From positions 11,066,466-11,130,465 of the forward strand of contig CM020514.1 in NCBI GenBank assembly GCA_009823395.1: 64,000 nt of DNA, written 5' to 3'. How positions within the stretch are numbered: position 1 is the stretch's first letter; the number at the start of each line of letters is the position of its first letter. This DNA is from Thamnaconus septentrionalis. Its lineage: Eukaryota; Chordata; Actinopteri; Tetraodontiformes; Monacanthidae. The notes under the pieces were generated by a model. It was given only the letters and a program-made list of their open reading frames with translations. It did not search any database and was not told the DNA's origin. Below are positions 48,879-60,900 of this stretch, one piece after another. Made by a program: the position numbers and the translations under genes.

Positions 48879-49320
48879 AGATGCTGGACGGCAGATCCGT
48901 GCGCACTTTTACGCAACGGCACCAGTTCCACCCGCCCAATGTCCCTCACGGATTACAACTGCCGGCTACAACTCACCCATCCATGACTCGGCGACGACAA
49001 TAATTCACTGTCGACCCTCACACCCAAGAGAGAATACATGCAGGGGAAGGGAAAGAAGAACGGCGACAAAAAAATATCCATGAGTACGTGAGAGGACGTG
49101 CGCAGCCCGGAGACGAGGACGCGTGAAGATAACAGGTGGTTCGCGTTAATGGGCACGCTTTGTTTGGGGAGCGTGGCGCGCGCGTGCTAAGGACTCAAGG
49201 TTAGAGAAGCATGGGGAGCGCACCCGCAGACAGGCGCGATCTCTAAAACTTTCCCGGTGAGCCAAAGTGACCGCGCTTGCCGACTAGAAGCGGCTCCTCC
49301 ACAGGCGAGGACCGGCTCCG

Positions 49321-51077
49321 ATGAATGGGATGTTCTCTGGTCAGGCCGGTCTCAACTACAGCCTCAACCTGAGCGATGACCGGCGGCTGCTGGAGGCGCC
49401 GCCGGGCCAGGGCGAGCTCTCCCCGGCGGGCTTCGTCGTGCTGTCCGTGGTGCTGGGCTTTATAATGACTTTCGGCTTCCTCAACAACTTCATCGTGCTC
49501 CTCCTCTTCTGCAAATTCAAGAAGCTGCGCACGCCGGTCAACATGATGCTCCTCAACATCAGCGTGAGCGACATGCTGGTGTGCCTGTTCGGCACCACGC
49601 TCAGCTTCGCGTCCAGCATCCGCGGCAAGTGGCTGCTGGGGCGCGCCGGCTGCAGCTGGTACGGCTTCATCAACTCCTGCTTCGGTGAGTCGTGGTCATA
49701 TCGCGATCACTGAGCCGCAAAGTCACTTTTTTTTAAGTTGCTTTCTTAGAAAAAGCGGGGGAGGGGGGGAGATCCTGGATAAAGCGTTGCCATCAATGCT
49801 GCAATCAACCGCTGCTCTCAGAAAACACGGTCAAGTCTAAGTTAACTTAATTAAGGTGCCATAAATAAGCAGACCTTGGCGCAGCTACAGGTGGCGGTGG
49901 CGGTGCAAACTTGATTTAGACAAACAAACAAAGGAAAAGCAAGCAAAAGCAATCAATAATGACTGCTGGTTGTGCACACGACATTGGATCTAAAATAGAT
50001 TGGGAAAGGGGAACTGGTTTACCATCAGTCGATCCTTCTGCAGTCAGTAATTTTCTTTGTGAAGACAAAATAAGGTGTGAATTGAGGATGGATTGTGCTT
50101 AGGGTGAGGTCGGGTGCGCGCGTGATCCTTTTTTATTTTTTTTCCACTTGGCCGGAGAAACGCATCAAGAATGCAAACTATTTCACTGGGACCGGCGCTA
50201 ATATATTTGCCTTTTCCGTTCCTGTTAGCTAACAACCAAGACGTCTGCAGCGATATTGCCCAATTTACATGTTATCTATCCCCATCTTCTGTAATAAACG
50301 CAAATTGGCCGTTCATCAGTGCATTAAGGGTTGTAAATTGACGTCGCTCAGATGATAATTCCTCACAGGCAAAGGCGTTGATTTTGATCACGTGAGTTAA
50401 ATAAAGAATTGGTTTTTAATTGACCCAAAAGTGCATACAAAACACCTTGCTTGTGGAAAAAAAAAAAAAATTCTACCATTCTGAACCACAGAACCTATTC
50501 AGGCTGGCCAGATGTGCCACTTCTTTGTGAGGTGGTTGAGGGGGGTGGTGATGGAGGACTTTTAGGAAAGCTTTGCAAATGAAGTTAATAACTGAGCTGT
50601 GGGGATTACGTCACCCGCTGAACTGACCACTCAGGCAAAACGTGCCTGATTGGTCGAGCCACTGATCTGTTCCATTCCCTTCACATCGGTGTCCCCACCA
50701 GCAATCATCCATTCTTCACTGTCACTGGGCGCTTCAACAAGGCAGATTGTGTGATCTTCCAGCAGCTACAGATAGCGGATATTTTTTCTGTTGTGTAATA
50801 ATAATAATGATATAATAATAATAATGTTGATAGAGGTAACAATCTGCATTACACATTTCTTTTTCACCTCTTGAATGCTGCCTTATCTCATCCTCTCTTT
50901 CCCGCCTTCCACTTCCATCAACACACCAGCAGATGGTGCGTTCACAGACTTTCTCTGTGATAGAAACATTCTCTCCCCATCCATCTGTATTCTTTGTGTG
51001 ATGTCTGAGGGTATTGATTCGCTACACTTTGTTGTGCCTCACGTTAAAAAAAAACCTCAAAAGAGAGTACATTTCCA

Positions 51078-51110
<33 letters not shown>

Positions 51111-53182
51111 CGTGCATGTGCGCCCGTGCGTGCATGTTTTTGAAATCCAGCAGGTGTTTCTTTGACTTTGTTCGCCTCCGCAGAAGCCATGGCTTCCTGC
51201 GTTGGCCCCACTGTGGTGATGACTTTGTGCCGATGCTGTGGACTTTTCCCAGCGTGATCCTGCACGCTGGTGATAACGCTCATCTCGTTGCCCGCTGCTG
51301 CTGCGAGTCAGTGATCAGCGATTCAGACACCAATACCGCTGAGACGCTGAGCCTCAGGATGCCACGCAGGTGTTTTTGCGCTTGCCTCATCTTACTCCAA
51401 AGAGCAAATTCAGACGGGCGCCTGTGTGTGTGCGCGCGCGTGTGTGTCTATGTGTCTCAAACTAGAAAACACAACGTCGACAAGTGAAATAAAAAGCGGC
51501 AGCAATAAAATCTGCTCTGGCTTTAACATTACAAAAATATCCATACTTGACGCATGTCGTGTGCTGTTTGAAACAAACTGAGAAACTCAAAATGTGTCTA
51601 ATTTGAGGCCTCCTCGTGTCCTCTTTGCTGATTGCACAGGAATTTTATAAGCAAGTGAATTTCAAAAGTAGGTCAATTAAAGGGACCAAACTAATAATGC
51701 CTTGCTCTGTGCGTCCATGCATTGCACGACCATTATTTCTGACCCGCGGTGGCCCGACGCTCCCCACGCAGTTGTTAACGACCAATTTGCAGAACACGTA
51801 ATCAACAATTATTGTCTTTCACAGAAGTGCCTCCCTGCACTTGAATGAACCGCAAATAGTGCGCGCTGCGTTTACGCGCTCGCAAACATCCGACACAGTC
51901 TAGTACATCTGGTCTTCTGACCACCGCAGCCTTGTTAGGAGGACATTACACACATTAGCGCTGATGCGTGGCATCGCCTGCGTAAAGACAGCAGACTTGA
52001 ACTTCAAACGGCCATTGGAAAGCCTGACTTGGATCACTCAGCTCCTCCGTAAATCTCAGCGCTACCGTCAAATTCCTGCCGTCTGCAGCAGACTTTCACC
52101 CACGTCAACGCTACAGTAGTGGAAAATCTCTCGCCGTGTACGATATTAAGTGATAATCTCGTCCTCATGGCTTCTGTAAGGTTTGCAGCTTGGTGTCAAG
52201 TCTGTGAAATATGAGCATTTAGGGCCTTTATGTGTTTGCTTTGGCTGAACACAACAGGACGAAAGACAAAAGCAGGTTTGGCTCGTTGGTTTAAAAAAAT
52301 CCTTGTGTGACAGAGAGAATACTGATGAGTCCCTTTTTGTCTGAACTTGAGTTTGGTTTTGAATCCTACACTACAAGATATAATTTATGATATGATTCAT
52401 GATTTAATGTAATTCATTTATTTATTCCAAGGGCACTTCCAAGAGGATGTCTTTTAAGATTCAGTCGGTTAATATTTTTTCATCACATAATCACAAATGT
52501 TGTTGAAGGCCATTTGGGGTCCTACAAATGTCAAACTTCAACCTCAGATCTCATCAGTTCCAGCCGCCTTGATGTTTGTTGAACTCTGACTGGTTGGACG
52601 AGTACAAACGTTGCAAACCTGTGATTCCGAAATCAAGAGTGTCAACGAGGGATGAAGGATGTATGTGACTGGAGCTCAAGTTTCAAAACATTTACAGTGT
52701 CCTACAACCTAAACGTTAAATATTTCATGAAACAGTATTTTAACGCATCTCCTACCACTTTGCATCTTGCAGCAAGTTGTACATTATACATGCAAAATTC
52801 ACTTTTTTCATTTTTTTTAGAAGCATTAATGTATGTCTCTTGGCTGGCAGTGAAATGAGAAAAGTCCGTCTTTTACTTCAGTTGCTTACACCAGTTTTTT
52901 ACAACTTGTGAAAACGTGCAATACACACACGCACACTGATAGGTTCCCAGGACATTTGGAGAATTTTTGTTTGCTCGGTTCCTTTAAAAACAACACAAAT
53001 AAATAAAATCAGTATAAAATTTACTGTTATTATGTCAAGGAAAGTGGTTTTCTGACGCACTGACCAACAACATGGCCCAGAGGTTAGAACAACACCCTCA
53101 GATCTGTTTGGAATTCGCCTATTTTGGGCTCTTCTCACAATTTAAGTTAATTTTCAGTGTTTAGATGGACTGACCGAAGATC

Positions 53183-53213
<31 letters not shown>

Positions 53214-54951
53214 TCCAATCTGCTCCACACACACGAGGTTGGGTCAAGAGTGAAACACAGAAATAAATTGGACACGTTAGCCTTAAAGTAAACTAAAGTC
53301 ACTGAAGTTGGGTACAGACTTGAGGGCAGAAACAGTTAGTATCAGACAGTTTAATCCCCAAACCCTCTCAATCTCAGTTGGTACTTAATCTGGCAACATT
53401 GCTTGCCTGTACTGTGTCAGGTAGACACCCAGCCACCCTTTAGCCCGCCTTGGAAAAGCTGCTCCAAAATGCTATGCTCGGTCAAAGCTTTCTACAAATG
53501 GGGGCCGTGTAACTGTAAAGGTCCTTACACACAGGGAGCGAATTGACGAGGCGAATAACACAGCAAATTTCCAAAAAAGCGCCTGGTATTGAATTTGTGT
53601 GTGATTTGTGTATCGCTTTTGTGTCGAATTTCGTGGATGCCAAAAGGCGAATGGCTAGATCTCTGACCAATCAAAATAATGTTGGCATGTCAGTGACATC
53701 CAGGAGCTCAAATTATAGCCAGTGAAATTTCGCCAGTACTTTAGAATGTCCGTCGGACAATTTGAAGGACTGCACCTTCAACTGGCTCCACGTTTGCAGA
53801 GGGAGAGAACCAATTATAGAGAGCTTATTAGCCTTATATTAATACCTCACCTCAGACATGTCGTTAGGTGCTTTTTCCGGATCAATCGGCTACCGGTAAT
53901 TTGTTCTCTCCCTCTGCAAACGTGGAGCCAGTTGAAGGAGCAGTCCTTCAAATTGTCCGACGGACATTCCAAAGTATTGGCGAAATTTCACTGGGTAAAA
54001 TTTGGGCTCCTGGATCTCACCCATCATCACTCAAGAACAATATTGGATGAAGTCAAAGACTTCTATTCTTTTTCTTTTTTAATTCAACCATCACCAGGAC
54101 ATCATCACTTGAGGATCAACTCCATTGTTTCTCCTTTGGCACGAGCGCCAAACCTTATTCGCTTGGTGAATTTTATACACATATTCGTATAAAACGAAAC
54201 TGGTGTATAGTGACATTTCACATTGGAAAATATTCTTACAAGTCTGTTATCCATGTGAGGCTTACAATAATCTGTTGTAAACCATTATAATCATCTGTTG
54301 ATACCATGCTAACACCACGTGCATTTAATTTTGCTGATTGAATGCAGGCCTTTGTCAGTGCATTGCTGTAATATGACCTTAATGGGGCTTAGTAATCCTC
54401 TGAGACCCATTTGCTTATTGCACGTTATGCTTCCTTTATGAGGTTAGTGTCGACACACAAGTGGACGATGACTGATTGGGAACACAACACAACCTTCCAA
54501 CTCCCTGGAGCACTCCGTGACTTCCTGTTTTGATGTTGAACGTAAACACAGTGATGGTTGTAAAGCTACTGAATAAACACGAGCCAGCCAGCGCTGACAG
54601 GAGGCCACAGACGTGGGAGGAATGTCAGGCATGATTAAATGTATTTTACAAGTATGTGCTCACCTTGGAACACATTCGCATCACACGTCTAATTAACTGC
54701 ATGCCAGATGTTGAAGCGAGAAGAAAATCACACTGCTAACACGCGGTGTTGCTCCGCTAGGAGATTGCGTTAAACTTGGAAGCATCAATATTGTGGTTTG
54801 GCGAAGTGTAGAAGCTCTGTTTTCATGACTGAGTTTGATGTAGAGCACCTGTTTAAGGTATTATCATTGTCAGAATGATGCAATCAATCAAACAGATGGA
54901 AAGACAGATAGACAGACAGGCAGACAGATAGATACATAGATACATAGATAA

Positions 54952-54990
<39 letters not shown>

Positions 54991-57900
54991 TTTTATGACG
55001 TACAAAATCTAGTGTCCAAACCACTCAAATAACAGATGGTGAAATGGAGTGCCAGTTCAGCCCAGTCATGTCCAATTTGAAGGGTCTCTTTTCACTGCTC
55101 CCACTCTGATAAGCCGTCCCACGGCGGTAGTTGTTGGAAATGGCTTGCTATTAAAACAGCACAGAAAAATAGAGGTCAAAAGTCTTCGACAAGAAAATAA
55201 AGATGACCCTGGTCAGATACGAAGGGATGTGTGCTGCGTGTGTGAAAAGGCACAGTGCGCAAAACTATTGCTTGCACAGCTTATAAAGATATAAGTTCTC
55301 ATATAAGTTGTATTCTATGAATATTAATATTTTTCCGCCAAAGGATCTGTGATAAAATGGGGCAGGCTGGTGGGAGAAAACTGTGAGGAATGCTGCTCCG
55401 TCCCAGCATGTGTGTGTGTGTTTTTGTGTGTGCATGCGTGCAGACTCTAACTAGATAACGATACGCGCTGAAATCCCTCTAAGCCACTGAAAAGAATGAG
55501 ATGTGAGCCAACATTCTGAAGCGCTGACCTGCCAGACTGGTACGAAATGTTGCATGGATCATAATCATCTGGGTATAAAATGGCCCATTAGCGTACTGAT
55601 GGATAACGTAATTGGTTTCTGCAAGGGTTGTTTTTTTTTGCTCAAATGGTGCGACCGTACGCACATAGCGGGCCACGCAGCTGTCTTAAATTCCCCAGCG
55701 GAGCCTCGTGTTTTGGCCAAGAGCCGCGAGAAATGTAAAAGGCGTTTAAATATGAATGCGAGGCGGACACAGAGCTGACACGCTGTATGAGTGCACAGCC
55801 TGACCTGCGTGTGTTCTCCACTTCTTGCGCACGGCGCCTCTGGTGCGGAGAGACATGAGTGCACGCCTTTATGTGTCCCCCAGACACAACATATTTACCA
55901 TGTTTGCGCGGGCCTTGACAGTTGTTCTGTTGGCAGGATGCAAAGTGGAGATGCAGTGGAGAAAACTTCGGAGAGATGGTTATCAATTGACATTCAAAAA
56001 TGTGTTTTTGTTCTTGATCTTGTTCAGATGTTTTGTGGCAGCAGTATTCCAAATCAAATACTACATGCTCTTAATAAACATGAGGATATCAACAGGAGAA
56101 CAAAGGGGGGAAAAAATAACACCAATTTCATTCTTGTGGGCAACTGAGTTCTTGTCTTTGTGCTGCATGACCAAAATTTTAACTACAGTTGTCAAACGAG
56201 CTCTGAAGTTCCATTCGTAACCGTGATTAATTGCGTTTCCATTTCGCATTTTAAAAATTCTGCCAAGATATGCATTTTGTTGGACAAAGTTGGATGAAAC
56301 AAACGAGGGTGTTGAGAATTATTCTTTCTAAATACAAAAGGTGGGCCGGACCGCCTATTGAGAACCACAGGTGTAGGTGGTTGCTTAAACCATTCGCTAT
56401 GTGATTAGCACAAAATAAACACAGCTAATGTTAGCTAGGTACAGTGTCAAAACATAGCGCCGCAACTTGAGGAGCTGACTACGGGTGAATGAAAGGGACA
56501 AATAGCTTGCAATCAAAATGCATTTGGAAAAATTAGTACGTTGTGCCTTGTATTTAATCTCTTCGCGATGAATGCGTTTATGTTGGCACCCCAAATTTAA
56601 GCATGACTTATGAGAAAGATGTGGAGTGTTTTATGCTCCAGAAACTGTCAAGTGGGTCCCTCTCACTTCTCCTCTCCTCTTCCTCCTCAGGTATCGTTTC
56701 GCTGATCTCCCTGGTGATCCTCTCCTACGACCGCTACAGCACTCTGACTGTATACAACAAGCAGGGGCCTAACTACCGCAGACCCCTGCTGGCCGTCGTC
56801 GGTTCCTGGGCGTACTCCTTGTTCTGGACAGTGCCCCCTCTACTGGGCTGGAGCAGCTACGGCATCGAGGGAGCAGGGACGAGCTGCTCTGTGTCCTGGA
56901 CGGTCCAGACGGCCCAGTCGCATGCCTACATCATCTGCCTGTTCACATTCTGCCTGGGGATACCCATTCTGGTGATGGTGTACTGCTACAGCCGGCTACT
57001 GCTGGCAGTCAAACAGGTAGGGAGGCACTGGAGTGTGATTAAAGGTTTCTGACCAATGTTGTAAGCAGATGTAAGCAGATTGCCTGGTGGTGATCCTGGT
57101 TTGTGCTGATACTGCCCGCGGCTGCACACGTAGCAGCAGGATGACCTGTCTTCAAGGGCTTTTGTTTGTTCAGCGTGAGAAAACGCAGCCACAGCATTTC
57201 CTCTGGTCTTCACAGAGAATAGGAAGTAGTCTTAAAAAAAAGACACCTAGGAATCTTACCATCGTCCGCCACCACAATAGAAGTGGACAAGATTATGCGT
57301 TCTTTTGCTACGTCTCTCATGCTCGAGAAAAAAGTCGATATGCTTAAGCTTGAAACACAACACGGTCCATCCATCACAGGCATCTCGCTAGGACAAAGTA
57401 CAGGAGTGTGACAGATGGCACATTGCGATGGCGCAACATCAATGTAGCGCAGATATTGTGATGTTTGTCAAAAGAAATTCTCTGTCAGGGTTTGCCAACA
57501 GTCTGTAAATCAAGAAGGCATATGTCACATGCAGTGGAAGAGCTTTCTTCTTGTAGTAACAATGACAAGTTTGCTGCTTTGGCACGATGGTGACTTATTG
57601 GTATGTGACTGATATGGTTGTATTTACAGAAGATTTTGGAATATTGCTTAACATTTAGTTCTGAATGGTGATCAAACTTTAACGCAGCAAAGAAATGTAA
57701 CTGGCACCTACCCTGTTGTCCCGATGTAGCAGCAAACTGGAGGAATTCCTGGAGGATTTTTGCTTTCATAAGGCAGGGTACAGACAGGCATGACTCTCTG
57801 GGAGGTGGGTTCATAACACAAAAAAATTATATAGACTTTAACATCGAGCTTTGGTGAGGGCTGGTATGTTTGTCAGATGCAAAACTTACTGAAGAAAAGT

Positions 57901-60900
57901 CCAACAATAGTTGTGTTACAAAGAACAATTTTTTTTTACATTTTTCTTAACAGCATCAAAAGGCTAAAGGCCACTGACTGAGATGGCTTGTCTGTATGAG
58001 TAAAGAGCGCATTCTTTTTTTCACTGAAGACTGGTGAGGGGGAAGAAACAGCGCATAATTTCTGCTAAATTTTAGCTTAGTTTTGAATACATTGTACATT
58101 ATGCTCCAACTGAGCTGATGGCATGTCTCCAAAGATTCTCCTCTGGTCACACGTGACCATGCAAAGTCTTGTGCACATTGACTGCTCCAAAAATCCAACG
58201 TGCCATTTGGAAAGATTTTGACGCATTCGCAATTGCTTAGCATTGTAAATACATGAACAAATGTGATGAAAACATGAAAACATGCAAACTGAGCCTGTGA
58301 TTAATTTGAAAAACAAACTAACTTCTGGCCATCTGCTACTGCTCAATACCAAAGCAAACAGACTGTTCTTCAGCTGTATCACACATTGACTACAATATTA
58401 ACCAGTTAACTCCTTCCCATGATACAAAGAATACACAAATACAAGTAGAGATTGTCTGTCCAGGTGAAAACCTTCATGTGGCCATTTGATGTCATTGGAG
58501 ATGTATTTGATATTAATGGTTCTTGTTAAACTTTAATCTTGTTTCTCATCCAAATCAAATTGGTTGCAAGTTTGCATTCACCCCACAACTTATTGGTTTT
58601 TTGATTGATAAAGAGAGCCAGGTTAAGGTTTGCACCAGGGAGACGAAGGACGAGAAGAAGAAGAAGAAGAGGAAGAAGAAGAAGAAGAAAAAGAAGAAGA
58701 AGAAGAAGAAAAGGAAGAAGAAAAACAGGAGTTGCAAACATGTATACAGTTAAAAATCTCCATACTATTCTGACCCAAGTGTTGCATGTTTTCACGATAC
58801 TTGCTTTGGCTAAAGCAAGTATACTACTGGCGAGCTACACAACAGTGACGTTCTTTCCTCCTCAAGTTCTTAACCACCTTGCTCTTAATTTTCTCCACAT
58901 TCATGCACAGGTAATTTGCCTTACACAAGTGAACAAGATCTCCCACGTATCTCCTGCATGTGAGACTCATCGCTGCTTGAGATCAGACTAATTGCGTCTC
59001 TGTAGTGCGCATACTTGACAATACAACCGCCTGGGTACATTGTAGAGTAATGGTACATAAGTGGCAGGTAGAGCAGGAAGGTTAGCTTGTAAAGAGCTGG
59101 CGTTGAGTCTTTATATACATGTAATGAAACAGACAGGTTTTGAATTGGTCCCACAGTGGTGACTGAGTCCTTAATGTGAACCTGGGCCAGTTCTTCATAT
59201 CAGAATTTTATGTTTTGATTTATATGAACTGGAACCATAATGAACTTCTTGAATCCGACAGGCACCACAGCGTGGTAGAGAGAAGTGTTAAAAATTTCGT
59301 CCAGTACCCTACTCACCTGAGAACTGGTACAGAACCAGTGATGGGATGTCATCTGTGCCAGCTGCTTACTGAGTGCTGATCCCTCAAAGCATCCTCCTGA
59401 TGTCCACTGTAGACGCACAAAAGGGCTCGGAGTCAAGGAAGTTCCCTTACGCAGTTCCGCCACAGTGAATGCAAAAAAAATCTGAAAATAATCATCAAAA
59501 TTACAAGAACATTAATTTCCTTTATTCATTTCCTTTCATATGCACTTCCTTGTTCAAACGTTGGTCATGAGCTACTTCTCATTTGTCAAATTATCACACA
59601 TGTGATCAAGTGTAAAATCAACTTCAGCAAGTCACCACACCACATAGAACCATGAAAAAGAGTAAATGAAAACTCTGAATGTAACAAGCAGCCATATGAC
59701 AGTCCTTGTTGTATTTTTTTTATATCGCATTATGCGTAATGATATGCCCAAGGGAATTGCCATACATGGTTCATCGGCCTATTAAAGGAATTTTCCCTCC
59801 CCTCTACAAACGTTTTCTGTGGGCTTGCTACCTGATGTCTACGTGAGGTGACTAGAAAGGACTGTTGGAAGGATGTTCCATCTGGTGCAACATGTTATAT
59901 TCCTGTTTATAGATAAAAGCTTTTTTTCCCCCAACAGAAGTAAGAGAAAATGGCTTGGGTGACCAAAGTGGTGACTACAATCCTCGGCTGACCTGGCGCT
60001 TTAGATCGATCATGCCCCAGAGCCCTGAGAAGCATTATATGCCCCAGATGACTCAGTTTGCTGCTACAAAGCCCAAAGCCATGAAGATGTGTTCTTTGTT
60101 TTCCTTTTTCCCCCCAAATAGTCTTACTCCTATTTTTTGTAAGCCGCTTGTGACCCTGGGCTTCTGTAGCGATGCACATGTTAAGATTATTAGATGATGA
60201 CGGCAGCATACACAAACAGACAAAGGAGATAAAGGAGCTCTGTGGAGCCTCATAGGAGCTCATCTCACCTCTCTCAAATGTTCTGTCACTGGGGATCTGT
60301 GGCCAGCATCTACAGCTTTTCACAACTAAATTGCTGTGTATTGTTCTGTAATGATGTTCTGGTGTCAATAAGAGACCTGGACAAAGTGCCTCTTCCCTAT
60401 TATTACATCTGTGCCACAATTACTCAGGGGGCCTTTTATCCCACTGGACACAGTTCCAAGTCCTCATCACGACGGCATCTTTTGTCAGCCGACTGCAAAA
60501 TAAATTGGACTTTGCAACTCCAATTTGCCACCAGCAACCGTCAAAAGATCGGACTTAATTATCCCAGAGTTGTGTGTGATTGCTCTTATTCGCTCACTTA
60601 TGAGCTCTGAGTGGCCAAGGGAGAAATGGTCCCATGCAGCTGGCTTGAAAATGAAGGCTTAATCCGAACAGCTGCGCACTCAAACCAAATGCAGCATTTT
60701 GCACCTCTGATTCTACCCACCGGTCTTGTGTGCATGCCACGAGTAAAAAGCAAAGGCATGTATTCCAAGACTGTGTTCCGTATGTTACACGCTACAATTT
60801 GAGACATACTGAGACAAACACTCACATGTCGCAGTTGAAGGATACAAATAACTCAGGTGAAGATTAGCAGCTTCCTTTTGTATAATCTACAGCAGTAGTA

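Larger units (their letters stand above)
49685..56690 (+). other. Opsin intron 1
   Basis: A 7.0-kb intron. It holds GT repeats (51079-51117), a poly-A run (about 53190-53213), a Harbinger-like remnant with a long inverted repeat (53518-54200), a GATA array (54901-54990) and a hAT-like end (56341-56370). No further gene was recognised on either strand. Confidence 0.7.

Noticed and set aside
50875..51487. Overlapping frames of 96 and 157 codons in opsin intron 1
   Set aside because: They cross GT repeats and show no recognisable protein motif.
53722..54192. 156-codon frame as a working gene
   Set aside because: Only its first third resembles a Harbinger transposase; the rest reads through the inverted copy, so it is a broken transposon piece.
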